A stretch of DNA of 64,000 nucleotides from Feifania hominis. Lineage in GTDB: Bacteria > Bacillota > Clostridia > Oscillospirales > Feifaniaceae. Numbering within the stretch: position 1 is the first letter of the stretch; each line of letters begins with the position of its first letter. A program made the position numbers and the translations under genes. Under the pieces are notes generated by a model. The model did no database searches and was not told the DNA's origin. It saw only the letters and a list, made by a program, of their open reading frames with translations. Location: positions 186,001 to 250,000 of the forward strand of contig NZ_JACRSP010000003.1 of NCBI RefSeq assembly GCF_014384765.1, written 5' to 3'. Below are positions 51,521-62,686 of this stretch, in pieces.

Positions 51521-51659
51521 GTTGAACGCATGGAAGCGGAGAAACTGGTCGGGTTTTGCACTGCAAAAAAGAAAAAATATCTCTTTTAAAACGATGAATA
51601 GTGTGATATAAAGAAATAGAAGATAGCCTGACAGAAAAAAACGATGGGAGGGGAAACGA

Positions 51660-52352
51660 GTGGGAATATGGGATTCCATCAGAGCGCACGCCCGGCCGCC
51701 TCAGGAGCGTCGGGCAGAAAACAACCGCATCCTCAAGGGGATGGGCATAGCCTGTTTCGATGAGCTGCCGGTCAGAGAGTCGGGCGAACAGGTGAGCGTG
51801 CGGAGCTTGGATGATATCTGCAGGAGAACAATTGCCGGACTGCTCTCGATTCAGCTTGCCTGCGACATCGCGCAGCAGAACGACTACGACGAGTCTCGTG
51901 AGCTGTTTTACGAGATGATGGGGAAATATGGCGTCACGGCTTGCCTGCTGGAGAAAGAGAAAAGGCTCTTTGCGGGGACCTACACCGAGCAGGATGTGGT
52001 CGACGTCGCCTGGACCTATGAGACGGTGTGGAGCCTGCTGTGGGCGCTGGGTAGGATTGAGCGGCTCGACCCGCCGGATCAGCTGTGCGACTGTGAGCGC
52101 GCCATTGACACCGTTGTCGACTGTGACAGCTTTGATGATTTTAAACAGGGGTGCCGTCTGCGAAACAAAGAGAAAATACTCGATATGCTGGACCTGTTCT
52201 ACCGCTATCACTGGGCCTGTGAGGAAAAGCGCCTGAGACCTCAGACAAGCATTGGCAGCTTGAATCCCGAGGTGGTGGTTGAGAGAAGACGAGGCCTCGA
52301 ATGGCTCGTGGGCGAATGGGACGACTGGAATGACATACCCCTTGACACCTGA
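51660..52352 (+). CDS. DUF4272 domain protein
   Basis: 230 residues. RTIAGLLSIQLACDIAQQN, VVDVAWTYETVWSLLWALGRIERLDPPD and the C-terminal VVVERRRGLEWLVGEWDDWNDIPLDT match the DUF4272 pattern, which has no known function. No signal peptide or membrane segment. GGGAGGGG precedes the GTG. It is in an AT-rich intergenic setting with a weak promoter (TTTTAA, 17 bp, TATAAA near 51575-51605), apparently monocistronic. Confidence 0.82.
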   Translation: MGIWDSIRAHARPPQERRAENNRILKGMGIACFDELPVRESGEQVSVRSLDDICRRTIAGLLSIQLACDIAQQNDYDESRELFYEMMGKYGVTACLLEKEKRLFAGTYTEQDVVDVAWTYETVWSLLWALGRIERLDPPDQLCDCERAIDTVVDCDSFDDFKQGCRLRNKEKILDMLDLFYRYHWACEEKRLRPQTSIGSLNPEVVVERRRGLEWLVGEWDDWNDIPLDT

Positions 52353-52395
52353 AAAAGACAGCGTGCACCACTGTGGTACACGCTGTCTTTTTCTT
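52353..52395. terminator. bidirectional terminator, DUF4272 / S41 peptidase
   Basis: AAAAAGACAGCGTG / CACGCTGTCTTTTT, a 14-bp stem with inner CACCACTGTGGTA loop pairing, between convergent genes. Confidence 0.92.
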
Positions 52396-52407
52396 TAGAA
52401 CAAATAT

Positions 52408-53892
52408 TCAGGCGGCTTTGAATCCCATTTTTTCACGCATCAGGTCGATGGCGTAGTCGGTCTGAATGTCCTCCTCGTAGGTGATGTTCTTGAGGTGGTT
52501 GATGTAGTCGGTGATGTACTCGAGCGTCTCGCGGTCGAGCGTGCCCGTGACGGTGAGACCGCTGTTTCGCTGCAGCGTCTCGAGGGCGAGCTTTGTCGCA
52601 GTGTCAAAGGTCTCGTCCGCCTGGGTCATGTAGCCGAGAAACTTCAGGCGCTGCTCAAGTGCGAGCACCGTCTCGTTTTTGGCCCCGAGCACGGCGCTGT
52701 GGTAATTCTGGTGGTTGAAAGCGCCGAGGGCGGGAAGTTCCAGCTTCTTTCTCGGGTTTTCAACCACGAGATCGGGGGTGATGCCCTCGCCGTCGTAGTG
52801 CACGCCGCCGGGCAGCAGCACCTCAAAGACCGTAAAGGCGGCCATGGTCTCGTCGGAGAGCTCAAAGTAGCCCTGGCCGACGCCCTTGCCGTAGGTCTTC
52901 TCACCGATGACGGTGGCGAGATCGTACTCCTTGAGCACACCCGCGAAGATCTCGGCGCCCGAGGCCGAGTTCCGGTTGCACAGCACAAAGATGTTGTCGT
53001 AGTCGAGCGCGCGGTCGGTGGTGCGGTAGGTCTCATCGTACTGCCCGCCGCGGCCCTTGATGGAGAGAATCTCTCTGCCCTCGCCGGGAATGAGGAAGTT
53101 GAGAATCTCAAGCACAATGGTCAGATCGCCGCCGGGGTTGTTGCGCACGTCGAAGATGACGTTTTTCACGCCGAGGTCCAGAAGCTCGTTTTTAACGGTA
53201 ATCCACTCATAGTAGGTCAGCATGCCCGAGAAGTCCTTGATGGTGATCATCGCGGCCTCGTAGTTGCACGCGGGGATGAGCTCGTAGGTGATGGTCTGCT
53301 CGGAGAGGGCCTCACGCGTCATGGTGAACGAGAGATTCTCGCCGGTCGACGGCCGGTGGATGGAGTAGGTGACGGACGACCCCTCCTCGCCGCGCGCGAG
53401 ATCCGAGATGGTCGTGAGCGCGAGGCCGCTGACCGTCTGGCCGTCGATGGCGAGCAGATAGTCGCCCGCCTCGATGCCCGCGATGGCGGCGGGGCCGCCG
53501 GCGGTAACTTCGCTGATGAGCACCGACTCCCCGTCGAGGGTGATGGTCAGGCCCACGCCGGCATACTCCTTGTAGTGAAAGGCATTGTTGACGCCCTCGG
53601 CGTCGAGATAGCGGCCGTAGGCGTCATCGGCGCTGAGCATGGCGTTTAAGAGGTCTTTTGCCTGCTCGGGGTGGTCGGTGAGAAATTGCCGGATGGCGTC
53701 GGTGAGAATCTGCTCGGTGGTCTTGTCCTTGTAGAATTTCTCTCGGTAGAGCTCCAGAACCTCGAGGAAGAGATCGTAGCCCTCGTTGGGCTGCGTTTCC
53801 TGCTCGTCGGCGGCCAGAGCCGGTACGAGCAGACTCATGACAAGGCAGAGCACGAGCAGAAGACTGAGGGCCGTTTTTTTCATCTGTTTCAT
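52408..53892 (-). CDS. S41 family C-terminal processing peptidase (CtpA/B-like)
   Basis: 494 residues. A Sec signal peptide (VMSLLVPALAA) is followed by a PDZ domain (about 95-185; AGDYLLAIDGQTVSG), the S41 protease domain with the catalytic Ser in CNRNSASGAEIFAG and Lys in GEKTYGKGVGQG, and a peptidoglycan-binding-type C-terminal domain (about 395-450). It cleaves exported proteins near their C-termini; in spore formers CtpB-type enzymes act in sigma-K signalling. AGGAGG 7 nt upstream selects ATG 53892. It follows argS by 54 bp. Confidence 0.92.
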   Translation of the reverse strand: MKQMKKTALSLLLVLCLVMSLLVPALAADEQETQPNEGYDLFLEVLELYREKFYKDKTTEQILTDAIRQFLTDHPEQAKDLLNAMLSADDAYGRYLDAEGVNNAFHYKEYAGVGLTITLDGESVLISEVTAGGPAAIAGIEAGDYLLAIDGQTVSGLALTTISDLARGEEGSSVTYSIHRPSTGENLSFTMTREALSEQTITYELIPACNYEAAMITIKDFSGMLTYYEWITVKNELLDLGVKNVIFDVRNNPGGDLTIVLEILNFLIPGEGREILSIKGRGGQYDETYRTTDRALDYDNIFVLCNRNSASGAEIFAGVLKEYDLATVIGEKTYGKGVGQGYFELSDETMAAFTVFEVLLPGGVHYDGEGITPDLVVENPRKKLELPALGAFNHQNYHSAVLGAKNETVLALEQRLKFLGYMTQADETFDTATKLALETLQRNSGLTVTGTLDRETLEYITDYINHLKNITYEEDIQTDYAIDLMREKMGFKAA

Positions 53893-53946
53893 TTTCAAAC
53901 CTCCTGGCGCCTCGAAGCGCCGGTTGGGCGGGCATGCCGCGGGGTG

Positions 53947-55638
53947 TCACATCAGCTCGGGGGCTGAAATCTTCAAGAGGGACAGGACGTTTCGCAGCAC
54001 CTGCCGGGTTGCGCCGCAGAGCGCGAGCCGCGCAGCGCACAGCCCGCTGTCGTCGCACTTGACGCGGCAGGCGTTGTAGAAGCGGTGGAACGCGCTCGAG
54101 AGCTCCATGGCGTAGTGGGTCATGCGAGACGGGTCGTAGGCGCGCGCCGCGATGACGATCTCCTCCGGGTAGGAGCCGAGCAGCCGGATGAGATCGAGCT
54201 CCTCCGCGGTTGTCAGAAGAGAGAGGTCGACCTCGGCCGCAGGCTTCTCGCGGATTCCCTCGGCGGCGAGATTCTTGAGGATGCTGCAGATGCGCGCGTG
54301 GGCGTACTGCACATAGTAGACGGGGTTGTCGCTCGACTGCTTCACGGCGAGATCGAGATCAAAGTCCATCTGGCTGTCGGCCTGGCGCATGTTGAAGAAG
54401 AAGCGCGCCGCGTCGATGGGGATGTCGTCGAGCAGGTCATTGAGGGAAATGGCCTTGCCGGTGCGCTTGGACATGCGCACTACCTCGCCGTCCTGAATCA
54501 GGCGCACGAGCTGCATGAGCACAAAGTCGAGGCGGCCCGGGTCGATGCCGAGAGCCTCGAGCCCCGCGCGAAAGCGCAGGGTGTGGCCGTGGTGATCCGC
54601 GCCGAAGACGTCGATGACCCGGTCAAAGCCGCGCGCCTCGAACTTGTTGCGGTGGTAGGCGATGTCGACGGCGTAGTAGGTGTAAAAGCCGTTGCTCTTT
54701 TTCATGACCTCGTCCTTTTCCAGGCCGAAGTCGGTGGCGCGAAACCAGAGCGCGCCGTCTTTCTCATAGATGTGGCCGCGGCGCTCGAGAAGATCGATGG
54801 TGTCTTTGACGTAGCCGGATTTGTGAAGCTCGCTCTCAAAGAACCACCGGTCGAAGACAATCTTGTAGCGGCCGAGGTCGCGCTGCATGTTCTCGATGTT
54901 CTTCTGAAGACCGTACTCGACGAGCTTTTCGCGGCGCTCCTGCGAGGGGGCGTCGACCAGGCTGTCGCCGTGAAGCGCGGCGTACTCCTTTGCGCGCTCG
55001 CGCACGTCGTCGCCGTGGTATCCCTCCTCGGGGAACGCTACGGCGTCCTCACCGAGGTAGAGCTGCAGATAGCGCGCCTCGAGGGACTTCGCAAGGTTGT
55101 CGACCTGGTTGCCCGCGTCGTTGACATAGAATTCACGGGTCACGTCGTAGCCGCAGGCGTCGAGAATCGAGGCGAGCGAGTCGCCGATCGCGCCGCCGCG
55201 GGCGTTGCCCATGTGCATGGGGCCGGTGGGATTGGCGGAGATGAATTCGACCATGACCTTCTGGCCGCGGCCGCCCTCGGTGCGGCCGTACCGCTCGCCG
55301 AGCTCGTCGATCAGGCGCACCACGTTCTCGTAGTAGGCGTGGCCGACGCGGAAGTTGACAAAGCCGGGGCCCGCAATCTCGGCGCTCTCGACCGCCGTGC
55401 CGGTGAGGTCGAGCTCGTCGAGCACCGCCTGCGCCACGGCGCGGGGGGCTTGTCCCTGCGCTTTGGCGCACTGCATGGCGAAGTTTGACGCAAAGTCGCC
55501 GTGGGCCTTTTCGCGGCAGGGGGTGATCTCAAAGCCGGGGGCGAGGGGCTCGCGCAGCCGGCCCTGGCGTACCGCCCGCTCGGAGGCCTCGATGAGCGCT
55601 TTTGCGATGGAGTCTTTGACAAGTTGAATCGGATTCAT
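53947..55638 (-). CDS. argS: arginyl-tRNA synthetase
   Basis: 563 residues, class I. The arginyl-specific N-terminal Add-1 domain (about 1-90) is followed by the catalytic core with the HIGH-type HMGNARGGAIGDSL in ANPTGPMHMGN. The KMSKS equivalent is MSKRTGKAI, and a DALR anticodon domain ends the chain (about 450-563). AAGGAG lies 8 nt before the ATG. It sits 19 bp after the DUF1934 gene, an arrangement also known from Bacillus (ywiB-argS). Confidence 0.96.
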   Translation of the reverse strand: MNPIQLVKDSIAKALIEASERAVRQGRLREPLAPGFEITPCREKAHGDFASNFAMQCAKAQGQAPRAVAQAVLDELDLTGTAVESAEIAGPGFVNFRVGHAYYENVVRLIDELGERYGRTEGGRGQKVMVEFISANPTGPMHMGNARGGAIGDSLASILDACGYDVTREFYVNDAGNQVDNLAKSLEARYLQLYLGEDAVAFPEEGYHGDDVRERAKEYAALHGDSLVDAPSQERREKLVEYGLQKNIENMQRDLGRYKIVFDRWFFESELHKSGYVKDTIDLLERRGHIYEKDGALWFRATDFGLEKDEVMKKSNGFYTYYAVDIAYHRNKFEARGFDRVIDVFGADHHGHTLRFRAGLEALGIDPGRLDFVLMQLVRLIQDGEVVRMSKRTGKAISLNDLLDDIPIDAARFFFNMRQADSQMDFDLDLAVKQSSDNPVYYVQYAHARICSILKNLAAEGIREKPAAEVDLSLLTTAEELDLIRLLGSYPEEIVIAARAYDPSRMTHYAMELSSAFHRFYNACRVKCDDSGLCAARLALCGATRQVLRNVLSLLKISAPELM

Positions 55639-55657
55639 GGCCTGTGCTCCTTACCTG

Positions 55658-56098
55658 TTAGTTTGCAAGGCCCGGGGCGAGCAGGCCCGCCGCCTTGACC
55701 TCGATGTAAAAGATGTTGTCGCTGACCTGGGCGTTGTCGACCTCGAGCGAATACTCGATGTTGAGCGACCCGCCGTCCGGTGTGATCGCGTTTTCGATGG
55801 TGTCGGTGCAGATGCTCAGCAGAAAGGTGCCGTAGCCGGTGTCGTAGTGGCACATGTTGCGGTTGCCCTTTTCGAAGACCATCTGGTAGTGGACGCCGCC
55901 GGTGCGGTCGACCACGATTTTGGAGGGCTCGACCAGGATGCTGGTGGTGACACCCTCCATCTCGGTCATCTCGCTCTCCTCATAGGTGATGCGAAAGCCG
56001 TCTCCGAGCGGCTCAAAGGTGCCCTCGGTCACAAGCTCGATGGTTTCGTTGTTGTCGTCATAGAGCTGGTTGCTCTTGATGGTGATGATGGCGTTCAT
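55658..56098 (-). CDS. DUF1934 (YwiB-like) beta-barrel protein
   Basis: 146 residues. EGTFEPLGDGFRITYEESEMTEMEGVTTSILVEP and the closing NIEYSLEVDNAQVSDNIFYIEVKA match DUF1934, a calycin-like barrel of unknown function usually found beside argS. No signal peptide. It lies between murI (5 bp upstream) and argS. Confidence 0.9.
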   Translation of the reverse strand: MNAIITIKSNQLYDDNNETIELVTEGTFEPLGDGFRITYEESEMTEMEGVTTSILVEPSKIVVDRTGGVHYQMVFEKGNRNMCHYDTGYGTFLLSICTDTIENAITPDGGSLNIEYSLEVDNAQVSDNIFYIEVKAAGLLAPGLAN

Positions 56099-56103
56099 GC
56101 GGT

Positions 56104-56937
56104 TTACTCCGTCTCTCTGTTTTCGTATTTCTCAATCTCAATGCGCGTCAGCTCCCCCTCGAGCGGGCAGCCGAGAAACATCTCGGCCGAACGGGCAAAG
56201 CCGACCGTGTTGTCGCTGACAAAATAGCTTGACTGGCGCCGCCGGCCCGAGGTGTTCAAAAGCCCCTGCTCGAGCAGCAGCGCCTTTGTGTCGGCCGCGG
56301 CGGTCGCGCCGGGGCTGATGAGGGCGACGTCCGGCCCGCAGACGTCCCGGAAGACGTCGGTGAGCAGCGGGTAGTGGGTGCAGCCGAGAATCAGTGTGTC
56401 GATGCCGCGCTCGAGCAGCGGCGCGAGATACTCGCGCACGAGAAGCTGCGCCACGGTGTCGCCGCGGGCAAAGCGCCCGTCCTCCACCAGGGGGACGAGC
56501 AGCGCACAGGGGTTTGAGACGACCTGAAGCGCGGGGTCGAGCGCGTGCAGCGCGCGGCGGTAGGCGTCGCTCTTAATGGTCGCGGGGGTGCCGATGACGC
56601 CGATGCGGCCGTTTCGCGTCGCGTCGCGCGCGGCGCGTGCCGCGCAGTCGATCACGCCTACCATGGGCACGGGAAACTCCCCGCGCACCACGGGCAGGGC
56701 GATGGAGCTCGCCGTGCCGCAGGCGACGACCGCGGCCTTGATGTTGTAGGTCATCAGAAAATTCAGGTCGCACCGGGTGTATTTGATGATGGTCTCGCGG
56801 CTGCGCGTGCCGTAGGGCACGCGGCCGGTGTCGCCGAAGTAGACCAGGTTCTCGCCGGGGAGCACCCGCATGATCTCGCGAACTGCGGTCAGTCCCCCGA
56901 GCCCCGAGTCGAAAATGCCGATCGGGCGAAGATCCAA
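56104..56937 (-). CDS. murI: glutamate racemase
   Basis: 277 residues. It makes D-glutamate for peptidoglycan. The two catalytic cysteines are in VVACGTASSIALP and LILGCTHYPLL; IGIFDSGLGGLTAVREI and YFGDTGRVPYGTRS are further signatures. GGGAGG lies 8 nt before TTG 56937; the longer open frame upstream reaches into the promoter. First gene of the murI-DUF1934-argS-S41 unit. Confidence 0.96.
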   Translation of the reverse strand: MDLRPIGIFDSGLGGLTAVREIMRVLPGENLVYFGDTGRVPYGTRSRETIIKYTRCDLNFLMTYNIKAAVVACGTASSIALPVVRGEFPVPMVGVIDCAARAARDATRNGRIGVIGTPATIKSDAYRRALHALDPALQVVSNPCALLVPLVEDGRFARGDTVAQLLVREYLAPLLERGIDTLILGCTHYPLLTDVFRDVCGPDVALISPGATAAADTKALLLEQGLLNTSGRRRQSSYFVSDNTVGFARSAEMFLGCPLEGELTRIEIEKYENRETE

Positions 56938-56993
56938 AGAGCGCACCTCCCACAAAAAAATGGGGCCTGGCGTCAACGCCTGGATGTCCCCTC

Positions 56994-57022
56994 ATTGTAA
57001 CATATTGGCGGGATCAATACAA
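56994..57022 (-). promoter_or_regulatory. promoter of the murI operon
   Basis: On the minus strand TTGTAT (57017-57022), 17-bp spacer, TACAAT (56994-56999). Confidence 0.7.
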
Positions 57023-57036
57023 TATTCGCACCTGTG

Positions 57037-57522
57037 TCAGCCGAACTTGCCGTGGGTGAGAAGCCCGGGGTACCGCCACTGGCGAAGAACCTCATAGGCC
57101 ATGACCGCCACGGTGTTCGACAGGTTCAGCGACCGGGCGTCCGGAATCATCGGCAGGCGCACGGCCCGCTCGAGATTGGCCTCGATGAGCGCCTCGGGCA
57201 GCCCGCGCGTCTCGCGCCCGAAGAGCAGATACCCGCCCCTCTCGTAGCGCATGTCGGTGTGGATGCGGGCGGCCTTGGTGGAGGTCGGGTAGTAGACGCC
57301 GCCGGCTGTCTTCTCGAGAAAGTCGTCGAGGCTGTCGTAGAGGGTGACGTCGAGCAGATGCCAGTAGTCGAGCCCGGCGCGCCGGAGCTTGCGGTCGGTG
57401 ATCTCAAAGCCGAGCGGGCGCACAAGGTGCAGCGACGCTCCGGTGGCGGCGCAAGTGCGCGCGATGTTTCCGGTGTTCTGCGGAATTTCCGGCTCGACGA
57501 GCACGATGTTGAGCTCTCCCAT
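57037..57522 (-). CDS. trmL: tRNA (cytidine(34)-2'-O)-methyltransferase
   Basis: 161 residues, a minimal SPOUT methyltransferase. NIVLVEPEIPQNTGNIARTCAATG, LLFGRETRGLP and the knot motif MIPDARSLNLSNTVAVMAYE identify TrmL, which methylates the wobble base of tRNA-Leu isoacceptors. GGGGGAAAA precedes the ATG. It has its own promoter (TTGCCA, 17 bp, TAAAAT at 57566-57594) divergent from secA. Confidence 0.95.
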   Translation of the reverse strand: MGELNIVLVEPEIPQNTGNIARTCAATGASLHLVRPLGFEITDRKLRRAGLDYWHLLDVTLYDSLDDFLEKTAGGVYYPTSTKAARIHTDMRYERGGYLLFGRETRGLPEALIEANLERAVRLPMIPDARSLNLSNTVAVMAYEVLRQWRYPGLLTHGKFG

Positions 57523-57565
57523 GCGTTTTCCCCCTCTGGCGCCGCGTCAGCGGCGAACTTCCTCT

Positions 57566-57594
57566 ATTTTACCCACTTGCCCGTCAGATGGCAA
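57566..57594 (-). promoter_or_regulatory. promoter of trmL
   Basis: On the minus strand TTGCCA (57589-57594), 17-bp spacer, TAAAAT (57566-57571). Confidence 0.7.
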
Positions 57595-57654
57595 CCGCCG
57601 GGCGCGGCAAAACACAGAAAGTTTTTAAAATATTCATAAATATGGTTTGTTTTG

Positions 57655-57663
57655 TGCTATAAT
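57655..57663 (+). promoter_or_regulatory. extended -10 promoter of secA
   Basis: TGCTATAAT is an extended -10 element (TG-N-TATAAT) in an AT-rich stretch about 46 bp before the secA start; the -35 region is weak, which suits an extended -10 promoter. Confidence 0.65.
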
Positions 57664-57708
57664 TCAAAATGATTTACTGCGTAACGACACAGGACGGAGG
57701 AAAGAATC

Positions 57709-60435
<2,727 letters not shown>

Positions 60436-60475
60436 GGTAGAGGGGGGACCCGGTCCCCCCTCTAACACCCCCGGC

Positions 60476-60506
60476 AAAAGCCCCCGCTCACACCGCGGGG
60501 GCTTTT
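60476..60506 (+). terminator. terminator of secA
   Basis: AAAAGCCCCCGC / GCGGGGGCTTTT. A GC hairpin AGAGGGGGGACC / TCCCCCCTCT (60439-60463) directly precedes it. Confidence 0.88.
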
Positions 60507-60663
60507 GAGAGGAGTCGCTGCGGCGGAATGAATCCGCCTACGCGACGGGATTGGATTACGAAGGGGGCAAGCCCCCTTCGAGCTACCCCCGGGAAGAGGA
60601 ATCGCGTCGGCGCTTCGCGCCTCGCGATGAAAAGAGGAAACGGACTGTCTATAAAATCCATTG
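60507..60663. other. palindrome-rich spacer between secA and rnr
   Basis: No gene is supported. Small dyads occur (GAAGGGGG-CAAG-CCCCCTTC at about 60557-60578; GGCG-CTTCG-CGCC near 60610), of the kind found in dispersed intergenic repeats. A 65-codon open frame here looks like an artefact of the palindromes. A TATAAA box lies at about 60648 without a good -35. Confidence 0.5.
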
Positions 60664-60696
60664 GGCTGACAATACTATGGTTGTCAGCTTTTTTTG
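60664..60696 (+). terminator. terminator/attenuator hairpin directly before rnr
   Basis: GCTGACAA / TTGTCAGC with an 8-nt loop is followed by seven T (to about 60695). The rnr Shine-Dalgarno AGAGGA starts about 3 nt later, so any rnr transcript starting upstream must pass it. Confidence 0.8.
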
Positions 60697-60712
60697 AGAG
60701 AGGAAGCAGTAA

Positions 60713-62686
60713 ATGGCGAAAATAAAAAAGAGAAAACAAAGGCAGCCCGAGCGGCGTGACCGGCTGATCGAGGGGACCTTTGAGGCGACGCCACGCGGCT
60801 TTGGCTTCGTTGTGCCCGACGAGCCGGACGGGGAGCGCCTCTTTGTGCCCGGCGCGGGCACCCACGGCGCCATGCACACCGACCGCGTCGAGGCGCGCGT
60901 GGTGAAGCCCAAAACCGAGGAGCGCAGCGCCGAGGGCGAGATCACGCGCGTTTTGCAGCGCAACGTCACGTCCGTCACCGGCACTCTTGAGTCCGACCGG
61001 GGCCGCCGCTTCTATGCCGTGCCGGACGATCCGCGCTACGGCGAGGAGATCGAGATCAAAAAGGGCGAGCTCATGGGCGCGAAGCGCCGCGACAAGGTGC
61101 TCGTGGCACTTGACGGCTACAACAGCCGCGACAACCGCTACCAGCGCGGGCGCGTCACAGCGAATTTCGGCCCCGCCGACACCCTCGGCGCGAACTACCG
61201 CTCGGTGCTCCACGACCACAGCGTGCGAATGGAATTTCCCGATGAGGTCAAAGCGGAGGCCGCGCGGCTGTTCTCGCGCGGCGTGCCCGAGTCGGAGCTT
61301 GAGGGCCGGCTCGATCTGCGCGGCGAGACCGTCTTCACCATCGACGGCGCGGACGCCAAGGACTTTGACGACGCCATATCCATCGAAAAAACCGCCGAGG
61401 GCTATACCCTCGGCGTGCACATCGCGGATGTGAGCCACTATGTCACAAAGAACAGCGCCATCGATGCCGAGGCCTTTGCCCGCGGCACCTCGATCTACTT
61501 CACCGACCAGGTGGTACCCATGCTGCCCTTTGAGCTGTCAAACGAGCTGTGCTCGCTCAAGCCCGGCGTCGACCGGCTCACGCTCTCCTGCATCATGCAG
61601 CTCGACGCGGCGGGCAAGGTCGTAGGCCACACTATACGAAAGAGCGTCATCCGCTCGGTGAAGCGCTGTGTGTACGGCGAAGTCAACGCCGTGCTCGGTG
61701 GCACGGCCGATGAGCCGACCGCCGGCAGCTATGAGAGCATCCGCGGCGAGCTTCTGCTCATGCGGGAGCTCGCGGGGCTTCTCACCGCGCGCCGCCGCCG
61801 GCGCGGCGCGCTGAACTTTGAGACGGTCGAGAGCCAGATCGTCGTCGATGAAAACGCCGAACCCGTCGACATCGTGCCGCGCGAGCGCGGCGAGAGCGAG
61901 CGGATCATCGAGGAGTTCATGCTGCTGGCCAACGAAACGGTTGCAGAGCACCTCTGCCGCCGCCGTCTGCCCTGCGTTTACCGCGTGCATGAGAAGCCCG
62001 ACCCCGAGAAAGTGCAGAGTTTTCTGCGGGTGGCGGGCGCTCTGGGGCTCCACGCGCGGCTGGTGGGCGGCGAGCTGTGCCCGAAGGGCATGCAGTCCAT
62101 GCTCGAGCAGGCCGCGGGCAAGCCCTTTGAGCGGGTGATCTCGAATCTCCTCATCCGCTCGATGATGAAAGCGAAGTACAGCGCCGAGAATCTCGGCCAC
62201 TTCGGCATTGCGGCGAAGTACTACTGTCACTTTACCTCGCCGATTCGCCGTTACCCCGACCTTGCAGTGCACCGCATTCTCACCGCGATGGAGACGGGCG
62301 GGCTCGACGGGCGAAAGGCCGCCTTTGAGCGCTTTGCCGAGGCGGCGGCCGAACAGTCGACCGAGTGCGAGATCCGCGCGCTCGAGGCCGAGCGCGACAT
62401 CGAGGATCTCTACAAGGCGCTCTACATGGCGAAATTCGTCGGGGAGGAATTTGACGGCTTCGTTTCGTCGGTGACGGGCTTCGGCCTCTTTGTGGAGCTG
62501 CCGAACACCGTTGAGGGGCTGGTGCACATCAGCGACCTCGACGACGACTACTATGTCTTTGACGAAGAAAAACTCCGCCTGACCGGCGAGCGCGGCGGCA
62601 GAGTTTTTGCGCTGGGCGACCCGATTCGCGTGCGTCTGGTGCGAAGCGACATCACAGCAAGACAAATTGACTTTGTACCGGTCTGA
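60713..62686 (+). CDS. rnr: ribonuclease R
   Basis: 657 residues, a processive 3'-5' exoribonuclease. After a short basic N-terminus the chain goes directly into the cold-shock/OB domains (GTFEATPRGFGFVVPDE), then the RNB catalytic domain (about 195-530) with the metal-binding DGADAKDFDDAI, SYHFTSPIRRYPDL-like YCHFTSPIRRYPDLAVHR, and a C-terminal S1 domain (about 575-655). The N-terminal helix-turn-helix and the basic tail of longer RNase R proteins are missing. The last 35 bp overlap the PPTase gene on the other strand. Confidence 0.95.
   Translation: MAKIKKRKQRQPERRDRLIEGTFEATPRGFGFVVPDEPDGERLFVPGAGTHGAMHTDRVEARVVKPKTEERSAEGEITRVLQRNVTSVTGTLESDRGRRFYAVPDDPRYGEEIEIKKGELMGAKRRDKVLVALDGYNSRDNRYQRGRVTANFGPADTLGANYRSVLHDHSVRMEFPDEVKAEAARLFSRGVPESELEGRLDLRGETVFTIDGADAKDFDDAISIEKTAEGYTLGVHIADVSHYVTKNSAIDAEAFARGTSIYFTDQVVPMLPFELSNELCSLKPGVDRLTLSCIMQLDAAGKVVGHTIRKSVIRSVKRCVYGEVNAVLGGTADEPTAGSYESIRGELLLMRELAGLLTARRRRRGALNFETVESQIVVDENAEPVDIVPRERGESERIIEEFMLLANETVAEHLCRRRLPCVYRVHEKPDPEKVQSFLRVAGALGLHARLVGGELCPKGMQSMLEQAAGKPFERVISNLLIRSMMKAKYSAENLGHFGIAAKYYCHFTSPIRRYPDLAVHRILTAMETGGLDGRKAAFERFAEAAAEQSTECEIRALEAERDIEDLYKALYMAKFVGEEFDGFVSSVTGFGLFVELPNTVEGLVHISDLDDDYYVFDEEKLRLTGERGGRVFALGDPIRVRLVRSDITARQIDFVPV

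Noticed and set aside
60528..60725. 65-codon open frame before rnr
   Set aside because: It crosses the rnr attenuator hairpin and start, has no Shine-Dalgarno site and lies in palindromic sequence.
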